DNA of 64,000 nucleotides from Symbiodinium natans (lineage: Eukaryota; Sar; Dinophyceae; Suessiales; Symbiodiniaceae): NCBI GenBank assembly GCA_905221605.1, contig CAJNDS010002013.1, positions 456,377-520,376 of the forward strand, given 5' to 3'. A model generated the notes under the pieces. It searched no databases and was not told the origin of the DNA. It was given only the letters and a program-made list of their open reading frames with translations. Of the stretch, positions 9,428 to 18,747 are shown one piece after another. Position numbers and translations under genes: made by a program. Each line of letters starts with the position of its first letter. The first letter of the stretch is position 1.

Positions 9428-9530
9428 GGAAATATATACAGGGGTCGGAATAATTACGAATAACATTATGGTCCCTTTGCAATGATACTACAGTAACCCC
9501 CCAACATCGTATTCCAACTATTCAGGCCAC
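9428..9530. mobile_element. Possible H9 hairpin element
   Basis: 'ggaataattacgaataac', 'ttatggtcccttt' and 'cgtattccaactattc' suggest a diverged inverted repeat. Confidence 0.35.
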
Positions 9531-9554
9531 TATACTAGGGCTTGGGGCTTAGGG

Positions 9555-9727
9555 GTTCACCCTAAACCCTAACCTTATAGACCCTAAACCCTAAACCCTA
9601 AACCCTAGACCCTAGACCCTACACCCTAAACCCTGAACCCTAAACCCTAAACCCTAAACCCTAAACCCTAAACCCTAAACCCTAAACCCTAAACCCTAAA
9701 CCCTAAACCCTAAACCCTAAACCCTAA
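9555..9727 (-). repeat. Long CCCTAAA array
   Basis: About 24 C-strand heptamers. The left third has CCCTAGA and CCCTACA variants; the right two thirds are nearly perfect. Confidence 0.96.
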
Positions 9728-9802
9728 ATTAAAGATTGAAGTCCCGAAGCCACCGCCTTTCAGGGGTTGAATGGCTTGTCGGTCCAAGGTTTTTCTGCAA
9801 CA

Positions 9803-9918
9803 AGGGTTTAGGGTTTAGGGTTTAGCTTAGGGTTTAGGGTTTAGGGTTTAGGGTTTAGGGTTTAGGGTTTAGGGTTTAGGGTTTAGGGTTTAGGGTTTAG
9901 GGTTTAGGGTTTAGTTTA
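9803..9918 (+). repeat. Long TTTAGGG array
   Basis: About 16 G-strand heptamers with one 4-bp deletion (TTTAGC). It lies 75 bp after the opposed C-strand array, the divergent arrangement. Confidence 0.96.
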
Positions 9919-10036
9919 GGGTTCGGGCCCAGGGTGTGGACCCTCGATGCAAACGGCAAAGAGCGACGCTGTACGAATTCCCACCAGGGGCCCGTGGGTT
10001 CTAGTTGGCGAGGCCGACGAAAAGCCCCTTCCTTCT

Positions 10037-10179
10037 TAGTTGCTGTGAGTTCAGAAGCCCCCCCGAAAGTGTACACTGGGGTTTAAGGGTTTAGGGTTTA
10101 GGGGTTTAGGGGTTTCGGGGTTTACGGTTTAGGGATCTTAGCTGCTGAGTTCAGAAGCCCCCCAAAAGTGTACACTTTC
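10037..10179 (+). repeat. Duplicated 40-bp motif around a TTTAGGG tract
   Basis: 'gagttcagaagccccccc', then 'gtgtacact', occurs at about 10,050-10,078 and again at about 10,147-10,178, flanking a TTTAGGG-type stretch. A third, related copy is at 19,205-19,242. The two copies could be flanking duplications produced when the telomeric stretch arrived. Confidence 0.7.
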
Positions 10180-10229
10180 AGTTCAATACGGAGTATAGTA
10201 TCCCAAAACGTGTAACCTTGGAACCAGCA

Positions 10230-10411
10230 CACCCCCCCCGCCCCGCCCCCCCCCCCCGCCCGCCCCCCCCCCCCCCCCCCCCCGCCCCCCCCCGCCCACC
10301 CCCCGCCTCGGGCCCCCCCCCCGCACCACCCCCCTCCCCCCCCCACCCCCTCCCCCCCCCCCCCCCCCCCCCCACCCCCCTCCCCCCCCCCCCCCACCCC
10401 ACCCCCCCCCC
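10230..10411. repeat. C-rich tract (poly-C with G/A/T interruptions)
   Basis: About 180 bp more than 85% C, followed by A9 and, at 10,450, C18 then A17. Glycine- and proline-rich frames here are translations of the tract. Run lengths may be unreliable in the assembly. Confidence 0.9.
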
Positions 10412-10993
10412 AAAAAAAAACAAGAACCATTATTACTCTTTGCTTCACCACCCCCCCCCCCCCCCCCCCAAAAAAAAAAAAAAAAACAAACAAAAACAAC
10501 ATTCTTCCTTATAAGGGCAATACAGGGATGCTCATCTTGGTTTTTTTTGGAGGGGGTGCTTCAGCAAATAAGTAGGAGCAGATCTGGATGATCTGGCTTC
10601 AGCATGACACAAATTGCCCGGTCTCAGACCCAGACAAAAGGATTGGAGGTTGAGACCCTCCAGCCTCCAGCAGGAAGGATTGTAAGGTCTCAGAATGTCA
10701 GCAGCCTTCTTTGGGGCTTTAGTCATTTTGGGGTTTCGGGCTTTGGCTGCACCTCAGTTCAGATCTGGGTCTAGGGTTTAGGTTTCGCGCTTGGTGCCGG
10801 ATTGTAACGAACAACGGTACACGGTTCAATTCGCGTGGGCCGTTCAGCAGCAAGCGCAACAAGTGTATATGAAACACGATTTTCAAAAACAGACGATAGC
10901 GCTGTGAGATTTGACGCATGGCAGCAGTCGCAAGTGATGCTAGAACCCAAACCTCTACGCCAAGAAACCCCAGAACCCTAAACCCTCCTAACA

Positions 10994-11017
10994 CCCCCCC
11001 CCCCCCCCCCCCCCCCC

Positions 11018-11084
<67 letters not shown>
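10994..11084. repeat. Near-pure poly-C, about 91 bp
   Basis: A single A (11,018) interrupts the run. It follows 'aaccctcctaaca', a telomeric-type flank. It is a strong candidate for i-motif/G-quadruplex structure and for sequencing error in length. Confidence 0.9.
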
Positions 11085-11085
<1 letters not shown>

Positions 11086-11234
11086 ACCCCTTACACCCCA
11101 GATAAGGAAAGGTTGAAGCAGGCCCAGAGCCCTTTCAACTATCGACCAGGATGGGCTATTAGACCCTATAACCCCTTTAAAAAGTCCCTTAAAAAGGGTT
11201 GATTATGGGGATTCTAAGGCCGAATAGCCCATCC

Positions 11235-11425
11235 TGGCAGGGCTGTTCTCGGGTGGTCAAGGCTTCAGCAGCTTTGAGGTTTGGGGCTTCCGCGCTTAGG
11301 TTGGAAGTTTTCGGGGTGCTGACATCGGAGACACTTTTGAAATGTTGCGGCACCGCGCTGCCGCGCTGGAGGAGTCAGCACTATTTACATGTGCTTGGTG
11401 AAGCGAACTGCTCAAACACCACCTA
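11235..11425 (+). repeat. Duplication anchor (partner 39,695-39,810)
   Basis: 'aaggcttcagcagcttt', 'aatgttgcggcaccgcgctgccgcgc', 'agtcagcactatttaca' and 'gaagcgaactg' match 'aaggcttcagaggcttt', 'gtattgccctgccgcgcc', 'gtaggcagcactatttaca' and 'gaagcaactgg' in copy 2. Confidence 0.75.
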
Positions 11426-11502
11426 GACCCTCAACCCTAAAACCCCTACACCCCTAAACCCGAAGCCCTAGAGCCCTAAACCCTAAACCCAACTAGCTTA
11501 AG

Positions 11503-12117
11503 CGCGCGCACACACACACACACGCACACGCACACGCACAGGCACAGGCACACGCACACGCGCAGGCACACGCACACGCACACGCACACGCACACGCACG
11601 CGCACACGCACGCGCACGCGCACACGCACGCGCACGCGCACACGCGCACACGCGCACACGCGCACACGCGCACGCGCACACACGCGCACACGCGCACACG
11701 CGCACACGCGCACACGCGCACACGCGCACACGCGCACACGCGCGCACCCGCACACGCGCACACGCGCACACGGCGCGCCACAGCGCACGCGCACACGAGC
11801 AACACGCGCACAGCGCACACGCACACACGCACACACGCACACACGCACACACGCACACACGCACACACGCACACACGCACACACGCACACACGCACACCC
11901 GCACACCCGCACACGCGCACACGCGCACACGCGCACACGCGCACACGCGCACACGCGCACACGCGCACACGCGCACACGCGCACACGCGCACACGCGCAC
12001 ACGCGCACACGCGCACACGCGCACACGCGCACACCCGCACACGCGCACACCCGCACACCCGCACACGCGCACACGCGCACACGCGCACACGCGCACACGC
12101 GCACACGCGCACACGCA
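11503..12117. repeat. CA/CG dinucleotide-rich microsatellite, about 615 bp
   Basis: Almost strictly alternating purine-pyrimidine: CACACGCG-type units with CACACCCG variants. Such sequence can adopt Z-DNA. The 200-240-codon 'ACARVRVCAC' frames in all three minus-strand phases are translations of the tract, not genes. Copy 2 has only 'aacgcgttggcacgcacaggg' here (about 39,846). Confidence 0.97.
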
Positions 12118-12890
12118 GGGCTGGATCGCTCCACGCGCAGAATATGGCACCCTGGAGAGTTCCACATCCCCCTCCATAGTGGATGTCACTGTCTTCAGGT
12201 TTTGGGCTTAGGCCTTATGGGGTCGGGGGTGTTCAGAGCTTAAGGTTTAGCGTTTATGGCTTGCAATTATGTTTTTCCGATTTTGTGGTGGGCAGCCCTG
12301 TGCATGACAATCTTTTCAGCATTACGTATGAATTCGTTGCAACACCAAGGGCACTCGTACTCCAAGCGACCGGCTTCGTTCATGGAGTCACGAACTCATA
12401 TACGTCACACAGATGGCCCCAAGGGCCCCAAGCCCTCTAAGCCCCGTAAGCCAGCCTGAAACCCTGAGTACTCGCATGCTTTGGATGCTTGAGGCAGCGT
12501 ACAGACCTGTGCCTCCAAACAAAAACGGAGGAATATGCCCATGAGATGTTGGTTTCGAACGCGACCGTCCCAGCAGTCCCAGCAAGGCACTGCGACTGAT
12601 GGAAGAGGCCTTGCATCAAAGGTAGTGTTGTTGCTTTCTCGTAGCAGGCCTCGCGTTCACCAAAAACCATTGCGCTCTGCACGCCCTGAAGAGTCAGCCC
12701 CAAACCCGATGCCCTAAACCCTGAACCGTATAAGCACTAAACCCTAAACCCTAAACCCTAAACCCTAAACCCTAAACCCTAGTCCCATGCAACGAATGGG
12801 ACATTGAGTTCCCCGGGCCATCTGTGGCTTCTGTGGCGCTTGTCTGAAGGACTCGAAGCTTCGCAGAAGGGGCTCTGAAAAAGGAGGGCG
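12118..12890 (+). repeat. Duplication anchors (partner 39,858-41,140)
   Basis: Collinear matches include 'ggctggatcgctccac' with 'gccggtgatcgatccac', 'tgggcagccctgtgc' with the same at 40,170, 'cttgcatcaaaggta' with the same at 40,768, and 'cttgtctgaaggactcgaag' with the same at 41,091. Copy 2 adds H2 and H8 elements; copy 1 adds a CCCTAAA array at 12,735-12,780. Small frames in this stretch are not conserved between copies. Confidence 0.8.
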
Positions 12891-12891
12891 T

Positions 12892-12976
12892 GAGGGTTTA
12901 GGGTTTAGGGTTTAGGGTTTAGGGTTTAGGGTTTAGGGTTTAGGGTTTAGGGTTTAGGGTTTAGGGTTTAGGGTTT
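12892..12976 (+). repeat. Telomeric TTTAGGG array (about 12 units)
   Basis: Perfect G-strand heptamers starting immediately after the anchor 'gctctgaaaaaggagggcg'. Confidence 0.95.
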
Positions 12977-13246
12977 GAGCTCTAGGACGTGCTTTGGAGT
13001 TTTGGGTGTTTTAGATATTTGCCTCACACGTTTTCAAACTCTACACCCTGCACCTCTGAATCTCGTCCCTTCGGGTCGCAAGCCCTGAAGTAGGGAACCA
13101 ACTTATCCTAAACCCTAAACCCTAAACCCTAAACCCCAAACCCTAAACCCTGATATACGCCACCAAGCCCAAGGCCCCATACTTGAAGGGCCCATCCCCA
13201 GATTTTGCAACTTATGAGCCTCGGCATCTGACTTTCGGTCATCACC

Positions 13247-13360
13247 TACCCAAAGGGTCCTAAGTACCTATATGGGGGACACTTACCCAAACCATAATCG
13301 TAATTCTTACTATAGAAACCCTACTTTCTACTATATAGGTACTTAGGACCCTTTGGGCTA
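13247..13360 (+). mobile_element. H7 hairpin element
   Basis: TACCCAAAGGGTCCTAAGTACC and 'ggtacttaggaccctttgggcta' form long matched ends (about 24 bp). The interior 'cacttacccaaaccataat' is seen in reverse complement in the 27,026 copy. Confidence 0.9.
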
Positions 13361-13669
13361 TATCAAATGTGAACGCAACAAGGACAGCAGCCAAACGAAA
13401 AGGAACAAGCGCAAGTCAAGACAAAGACATAAGGTTTAGGGTGTAGGGTGTAGGGTTTAGGGTTTGAGAGCATAGCCGATGGCCACTGATCATAAAGACT
13501 GCAAGTCGCGCGCGAAATCATGTCGGTGGGTAGCTCTTTCTGTATGAAGACCGTGGGTTTAAACCCCAAACCATAAAACCCTAAACCCTAAACCCTAAAC
13601 CCTAAACCCACGACAATCAGTAACAATGGAACACAGCACAGCTCGAGCCGCAAGGTTTGAGGTATTCAA

Positions 13670-13782
13670 CTAGGTTGCCCAGTAACCTAGGATTAAAAAG
13701 GGTGCCCTGTTTTGCTTAAAGGGGTTTATAGGGGAACCTAGAGCCCCCAAAAAGGGAATAAGGGCACTACTGGGCATCCTAG
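13670..13782 (+). mobile_element. H1 hairpin element
   Basis: CTAGGTTGCCCAGTAACC and CACTACTGGGCATCCTAG ends. The flanks 'tattca' (left) and 'tgaata' (right) extend the inverted symmetry beyond the CTAG ends. Confidence 0.88.
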
Positions 13783-14005
13783 TGAATATCTGCAACCAAA
13801 CAGTCAACTAACTGATCTTACTCGTAGCTGTTTGGCATAGCCTTTCGCATATACCGAGCCGACCAGAAAACCCTAAACCCTAAACCCTGAGCCCTAAACC
13901 CTAAACAACTCAGACTGGGACTAACAAGCGACCTGAGGCGACCGGATGCTCCGTTTCGAACTCGTGAGTGGATGATTCAGGGCTTGAATTACGACAATAA
14001 GGGAC

Positions 14006-14095
14006 CCCTAACATCGACTCCCAAGTAGTAGGATCCCCTTGTAAGAAGGACCCCAAAAAGGTGCCCCTAATTGCGGAAAATTGCCCCAGATTCTT
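14006..14095 (-). mobile_element. H8 hairpin element, partial
   Basis: 'agtagtaggatccccttgtaa', 'aaggaccccaaaaaggtgcccc' and 'attgcggaaaattgcccc' follow the 40,934 copy. The left end is eroded. Confidence 0.55.
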
Positions 14096-14548
14096 TCAGC
14101 AGTTAAGCTCACAGGGCCGCGGAGGTCGCGAAGTCCACTGTTCGCTGATCTGCGTTTAGGGTTTAGGGTTTAGGGTTTAGGGCTTCTGGTTTGGGGTTTT
14201 ATGGTTTAGGGTTTTATGGTTTAGGGTTTAAACCCGGCTGCGCCAGGGGGAGCATACAGAATCAAAGGGTTCGGGGCTCTTCACTACCTGCCCCAGGCTT
14301 TGAGTTTTCAGGGGACTTTGGAGGGCTGTTTGGGACGCTTCAGGGTATTATTTCGGGGGCTGAGCTTTCATGCGCTCTTCAGGCTTCAGGGTCAGGACTT
14401 CAGATCTTCAAGATGCGACGGGAGTAGTCACCGGCCCCTCAGACTGGCACCACAGGAGACCGGTCCTTCAGGCCATGGGTTTCCGCCGTGCATGCGGCAC
14501 ATCTCTACCTCTTGGCACAGTGTGGGGGCTTGCCTCAGAACGACACGG

Positions 14549-14628
14549 TTTAGGGTTTAGGGTTTAGGGTTTAGGGTTTAGGGTTTAGGGTTCAGGGTTC
14601 AGGGTTTAGGGTTTAGGGTTTAGGGTTC
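14549..14628 (+). repeat. Telomeric TTTAGGG array with TTCAGGG pair
   Basis: About 11 G-strand heptamers; two adjacent TTCAGGG units mark a duplicated variant. Confidence 0.95.
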
Positions 14629-14676
14629 CACGACCCTCTAACCCTTTCCTTCACTGACCCTGAACCTGAACCTTAC

Positions 14677-14792
14677 ACTTGGTAGCCCAGTAGAGATCTT
14701 AGAATACAGGGTGCCAAATTTTGGGGTTGGCTACAAGAAAAGAGAACCTAGAACCCCAAAAAGGGGTCAACAGTACCACTGGGCTACCAAGT
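14677..14792 (+). mobile_element. H1 hairpin element, alternative end type
   Basis: Perfect 15-bp inverted ends ACTTGGTAGCCCAGT/ACTGGGCTACCAAGT. Interior 'cagggtgccaaattttggggttggcta', 'agagaacctagaacccc'. Together with 1,057 and 33,436 it defines a subfamily whose ends read GGTAGCCCAG. Confidence 0.9.
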
Positions 14793-14882
14793 AAAGCCTG
14801 CGGCCTACAACCCGGAATCTCAGTTCCTAAACCCTAAGCCCTGAGCCCTAAACCCGAAACCCTAAACCCTTGGCTGTAGTTA

Positions 14883-15009
14883 GTGGGTAGTTACATGGTG
14901 GGCCCTGAACAGGGGACCCCTTATATACCCTCTACAACCCAAAACCCCACACTTCAGAACCCTTTAAAGGAGGTAAGGGACCACATTAAGAGCCCATATA
15001 GCTACCCTT
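14883..15009 (+). mobile_element. H5 hairpin element, reference copy
   Basis: GGGTAGTTACATGG and 'catatagctaccctt' ends. Interior 'ggggaccccttatataccctctacaaccc', 'cttcagaaccctttaaagg', 'ggtaagggaccacatt'. It has no telomeric interruption, so it serves as the empty comparison for 2,421 and 6,162. Confidence 0.88.
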
Positions 15010-15066
15010 CGATTTCGGGTATTGAACTCTAAGCCCCCCCCCCCCCCCACCTTCCCCCCCCAGTCA

Positions 15067-15148
15067 ACCTTGGGCCCTAAAGCCTGAAGCCTTTGTTATC
15101 AGTAAAAACCTTGGGCCCTAAAGCCTGAAGCCGTTGTTATCAGAAAAA
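15067..15148 (+). repeat. 41-bp tandem duplication
   Basis: Two copies of a unit beginning CCTTGGGCCCTAAAGCC and ending 'ttgttatcag' differ at a few positions only. Confidence 0.9.
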
Positions 15149-15149
15149 A

Positions 15150-15825
15150 AAGTTCCGAGCGCGCCGAGTGTCGACACTGTCCCTTCTTCATACGGGCGCT
15201 GTTGCTTTGCAGTGGCTCGTCCAAGAGCTCTGGAACTTCCGGATTTGACCCTAAACCCTAAACCCTAAACCCTGAACCCTAAACCCTAAACCCTAAACCC
15301 TAAACCCTAAACCCTAATGTAGTACTTGGAGGCTCATGGGTACCTCGAAGTAGGGTTGTCAGCCCTTAACGCCCCCTGAACAATTTTCGAGAAACAAACC
15401 GTCCGCAAAAAACAAAACAAGGGAAAACAGGAACATATCCCGAGGGCCTACCGAGACCCTTATTTGGGGCACTTGCAGTCCTACTTCTCATTACCCAGAG
15501 ACCCCAATAGCCCTTAACTAAGGAATAGTCCTTAACGTATAAGAGGGTTCCTTATATGGTTTAAGGAATATGAGGAAGTTAGGGGGCACGGGAGCCCCTG
15601 GCTTTAAAGCTTTCTCGAAGAGCCCCCTATTCTGCGGCGACCACCGCTCCCTAAACCCTAAACCCTAAACCCTAAACCCTAAACCCTAAACCCTAAAACC
15701 TACACCCGAAATCCTAAACCCCCCAATCTAGAATCCGGTAGGAGCAGGACATCACCACGCCACGCAAAGAATCGACTCGTTCTTGCCGTGTCCACCCCAG
15801 GCTTAAGGTTCAGGGCTATGGGGAG
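15150..15825 (+). repeat. Duplication anchors (partner 42,120-42,345)
   Basis: 'gctgttgctttgcagtg', 'tctgcggcgaccaccgctcc' and 'aggagcaggacatcaccacgcc' through 'tgccgtgtccaccccaggctt' are matched in copy 2. In copy 2 the anchors are adjacent. In copy 1 they are separated by CCCTAAA arrays at 15,246-15,316 and 15,648-15,695, so those two arrays are copy-specific. Confidence 0.85.
15246..15316 (-). repeat. Telomeric CCCTAAA array (about 10 units), copy-1 specific
   Basis: Lies between anchors that are contiguous in copy 2 (42,210-42,240). Confidence 0.93.
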
Positions 15826-15837
15826 CTGTCGGGTTTA

Positions 15838-15904
15838 GGGTTTAGGGCTACTGTAGCCCTAAACCCGAAAACGCAAGTTTAAGGTTTAGGGCTAGCCCTA
15901 AACC
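15838..15904. repeat. Two head-to-head telomeric palindromes
   Basis: GGGTTTAGGGCTA-CTG-TAGCCCTAAACCC (15,838-15,866) is a perfect 13-bp inverted repeat with a 3-bp centre. GGTTTAGGGCT/AGCCCTAAACC (15,883-15,904) is a perfect 22-bp palindrome with no spacer. Both join G-strand to C-strand telomeric repeat. The corresponding place in copy 2 (42,364-42,387) has a similar junction. Confidence 0.92.
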
Positions 15905-16036
15905 CTAAACCCCGAACCCTCAATCCCCAAGATCGATCTCGGGGTTGGGAAGCCCTAAATTCTTGAGGCTCAGGCGGCAGGGCTGAAGGTGGAAGTGAGT
16001 TTGGGGGGGGGGGGGGGGGTAGAAGTAAAGTTTGAT

Positions 16037-16110
16037 GTTTAGGGTTTAGGGTTTAGGGTTTAGGGTTGAGGGTTGAGGGTTGAGGGTTTAGGGTTTAGGG
16101 TTTAGGGTTT
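16037..16110 (+). repeat. TTTAGGG array with TTGAGGG block
   Basis: Three adjacent TTGAGGG units lie inside about 7 TTTAGGG units. A G17 run precedes it (16,003-16,019). Confidence 0.94.
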
Positions 16111-16346
16111 ACTTTTGGGCCTGTTGGGCCTTTAGGGAATTTAGGGCCTTTTGGTTGGGGTCTTCGGGTTTAGGCTTAGGTGGCCAGCTGCGCACCACCT
16201 AGATTCTCAACCCATCTAAACCCTAAACCCTAAACCCTACACCCTATAAACCCTAAACCCTAGACTCTTTCTCCTAGAATTCTGGGGGAGTCCACAAGAA
16301 CGGCCATCCACATCGCCAAACGCAGTAGACAATTGGCCCAGCAATC

Positions 16347-16727
16347 CCTAAGGGTCCATGTACATGTATGCATGTATATACATGTTATATACAGCAGTAC
16401 GTACATGAATGTTTGTACATGTTATGTACAGCAGTATAGGGTTTAGGGGTTTAGGGGTTTAGGTTTAGGGGGTTTGGGGTTTAGGGTTTAGGGTTTATAT
16501 ATATATATATATATATGCATAGGTATAGTATAAACTGTGTTAGGGTCTGAAAGGGAGGGCGGGTTCATGGGGAGTAGGTACCTAGGGAGCTTTGGGAGCC
16601 GTAAGTCGTGGGGAGGATTGGGGAACCTTGGCTTACGTACCCCCCCCCCCCTGGAACCCCTCAGCTACTTTATGGGAACCCCTTAGAGAGGTCCCAGATA
16701 TTACTCTACAGGTACATGGACCCTTAA
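16347..16727 (+). mobile_element. H3 ends about 380 bp apart
   Basis: CCTAAGGGTCCATGTAC (16,347) and ACAGGTACATGGACCCTTA (16,708) are H3 ends in the right orientation, but they enclose a TACATG-rich duplicated block, a TTTAGGG tract (16,437-16,497), an AT run and a C10 run. I infer an H3 copy enlarged by insertions. Confidence 0.6.
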
Positions 16728-16979
16728 AGCAAGGCTTTGGGCGGTGGGGCTCGGATCTAGGTGGCTCATCACACACACCCAAGACCCAAGACCCTCAAAC
16801 CGAAGACACACATGGTGGGCTCCAAGCTGAGTCAGGGAACCTTGCTGCAAGCCCACCCGAACCCGGCCCTAAACCCTAAGTAACTCCCAAACCCCAAACC
16901 CTGAACCCTAAACCCCAAACCCTGACCCCTAACCTCTGAACCCCTAAACCCTAAACCCTAAACCCCAAACCCTCCTCAG

Positions 16980-17335
16980 CTTAGCGGCGCTGTCCCAGTA
17001 CGCTCTCAGCCCGCATCTCTTCAAGAGTTGTCTGCGCCGCCTGCAAAGCAACACACCTGCCTGCCTGAGGGCTTCAGGGTCTAGGGCTATCAGGATATTT
17101 AGGGATGCTTTAGAGGGTTGTGAGGGTTGTGCAGAGTATTCTAGAGTAGTTTATAGGGTCCTAATGCATTCGGATATTGAGGGTTCTCAGGGCAAGCTGC
17201 TGAGGCCTTCGGACTCACGAGCAGAGGACTCGGCTTTCGCTTTTGATGATTTCGGTTCCGTGGCTTTACTGCCTGTTATTGGTCAAGGCTTGGCGGAGGG
17301 CAAGAGTTTCATGGTCTCTTTGAGATTCTAACTAC
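16980..17335 (+). repeat. Long duplication anchor (partner 43,865-44,430)
   Basis: Shared in order: 'gcccgcatctcttcaagag', 'gtctgcgccgcctgcaaa', 'cggatattgagggtt', 'gcagaggactcggc', 'ttcggttccgtggctttactg', 'ggcggagggcaag', 'tgagattct'. Copy 2 is longer because of a T-run/G-run, extra 'gtgttgggttacctgg' units and a TTTG microsatellite. No reading frame is conserved. Confidence 0.88.
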
Positions 17336-17405
17336 ACCCTAAACCCTAAACCCTAAACCCTAAACCCTAAACCCTAAACCCTAAACCCTAAACCCTGAAC
17401 CCTAA
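17334..17405 (-). repeat. CCCTAAA array shared with copy 2
   Basis: Follows 'gagattctaacta'. In copy 2 an array of the same orientation follows 'gagattctcg' (44,432), so this array predates the duplication or both sites were hit. Confidence 0.93.
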
Positions 17406-17496
17406 ACAGGGTTGAGGTCGTCGAAGGTGCTTGTGGCCCGTTGACCCAGGCAGGAGTACTGTCACATCACAGTTGCAGGAAGGTCCAGGGCTTAGG

Positions 17497-17596
17497 GCGT
17501 TTAGGGTTTAGGGTTTAGGGTTTAGGGTTTAGGTTTAGGGTTTAGGGTTTAGGGTTTAGGGTTTAGGGTTTAGGGTTTAGGGTTTAGGGTTTAGGG
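17497..17596 (+). repeat. Telomeric TTTAGGG array
   Basis: About 14 G-strand heptamers with one 1-bp deletion, 90 bp after the opposed array. Confidence 0.95.
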
Positions 17597-17659
17597 TGTA
17601 GGCCTTTGGGAACCCTCTGTCAACACCACGGCCCGCTGGTTGGGACTTCCCGAAACCCT

Positions 17660-17745
17660 AAAACTTCTGGGTACATTCCTTGAGGGCAGCCAGTAGGGCC
17701 CACAGGGTCTTAAAACCACCACAATCACTGGCAAGCCCAAACCCC
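17660..17745 (+). repeat. Duplication anchor (partner 44,648-44,745)
   Basis: 'gggtacattcct', 'agggcccacag' and 'aaccaccacaa.cactg' are shared, with a short insertion in copy 2. Confidence 0.75.
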
Positions 17746-17786
17746 CTAAACCCTGAACCCTAAACTGTGCACCCTGACACCCCAAA

Positions 17787-17925
17787 CCCTAAACCCTAAA
17801 CCCTAAACCCTAAACCCTAAACCCTAAACCCTAAACCCTAAACCCTAAACCCTAAACCCTAAACCCTAAACCCTAAACCCTAAACCCTAAACCCTAAACC
17901 CTAAACCCTAAACCCTAAACCCGAA
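17787..17925 (-). repeat. Long CCCTAAA array (about 20 units)
   Basis: Perfect C-strand heptamers. Copy 2 has the same array at the same place but only about 6 units (44,757-44,800): a direct length comparison. Confidence 0.96.
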
Positions 17926-18020
17926 CCCCAAACTTGCCTGAGCAAGGCCGACCGGTGCCAAGCTCTTGACTAACCCCAAGAGGCCGGCAAGAGGCATGCG
18001 AGATAGAGTCCGGGCCTTGG
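17925..18020 (+). repeat. Best-conserved duplication anchor (partner 44,805-44,905)
   Basis: 'aacttgcctgagc', 'gagctcttgac'-type sequence, and 'ccccaagaggccggcaaga' continuing as 'ggcatgcgaga' are almost identical in the two copies. Telomeric arrays flank it on both sides in both copies (C-strand left, G-strand right). No open frame or known RNA was recognised. Confidence 0.85.
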
Positions 18021-18023
18021 CTA

Positions 18024-18240
18024 GGGTTTAGGGTTTAGGGTTTAGGGTTTAGGGTTTAGGGTTTAGGGTTTAGGGTTTAGGGTTTAGGGTTTAGGGTTTA
18101 GGGTTTAGGGTTTAGGGTTTAGGGTTTAGGGTTTAGGGTTTAGGGGTAGGGTTTAGGGTTTAGGGTTTAGGGTTTAGGGTTTAGGGTTTAGGGTTTAGGG
18201 TTTAGGGTTTAGGGTTTAGGGTTTAGGGTTTAGGGTTTAG
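18024..18240 (+). repeat. Longest TTTAGGG array (about 31 units)
   Basis: G-strand heptamers with a single 'ttaggggtaggg' slip at 18,140-18,152. The copy 2 counterpart (44,905-44,960) is short and degenerate. Confidence 0.97.
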
Positions 18241-18402
18241 GTTCTTCCTTTTGACCTAGAAGTGGCATCGAAGATTGGTTTGCATACCGTACTTTTGTAG
18301 GCTTCATGGCAGCACCCCGTTTTCTGCTTCCAAGCGGGGCTGCTGCGAAAAAAAGGAGTGTTTTTGAGATGGGGGATTAGCACGCCTGTTGCTTACAAGG
18401 AG

Positions 18403-18446
18403 GCGGGGGGGCGGGGGGGGCGGGGGGGGCGGGGGGGGCGGGGGGG
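18403..18446. repeat. GGGGGGGC octamer tract
   Basis: Five G7-8 runs separated by single C or A; likely to form G-quadruplexes. Confidence 0.9.
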
Positions 18447-18593
18447 GTAGGTCGCCGAATTCCCTCCCCCTCTTCCCCCTGCTTCGACGTGCTTCCTTGC
18501 TTTGATGCCAAGACCTCGTATCTTACGGTAACAATCAACAGGTCTGACCCAAAATTTGAGCGCGGTGCATCTTAAACTGAAAACCCCAAGGTC

Positions 18594-18745
18594 CCTCAGT
18601 ATGGGCCCTTAAAGGGTACCCTTTCTATATACCCCCTTAGACAGCACCCTTTTTGGGGTTGGCTACCTTACTAGGGCACCTTGAACAAAAACAGGGAACA
18701 GGGCACCGCTGAGATTCCAAGCCCTATACGAACTCAGGGCCCATA
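18594..18745 (+). mobile_element. H5 element with an H1-like element nested inside
   Basis: H5 parts 'tatgggcccttaaagg', 'tatataccccctta' (left) and 'ccctatacgaactcagggcccata' (right) enclose 'agcaccctttttggggttggctacc' to 'gaacagggcaccgctgaga', which is a degraded H1. An H11 element starts 3 bp later. Confidence 0.6.
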
Positions 18746-18747
18746 CA

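Noticed and set aside
10122..10514. Glycine-rich and proline-rich proteins of 76-126 residues
   Set aside because: Translations of a C-rich tract; open in several phases on both strands.
11476..12189. Three overlapping minus-strand frames of 204-237 codons (Cys/Val/Arg/Ala repeats)
   Set aside because: They are translations of one CA/CG microsatellite in all three phases; codon content only mirrors the dinucleotide repeat.
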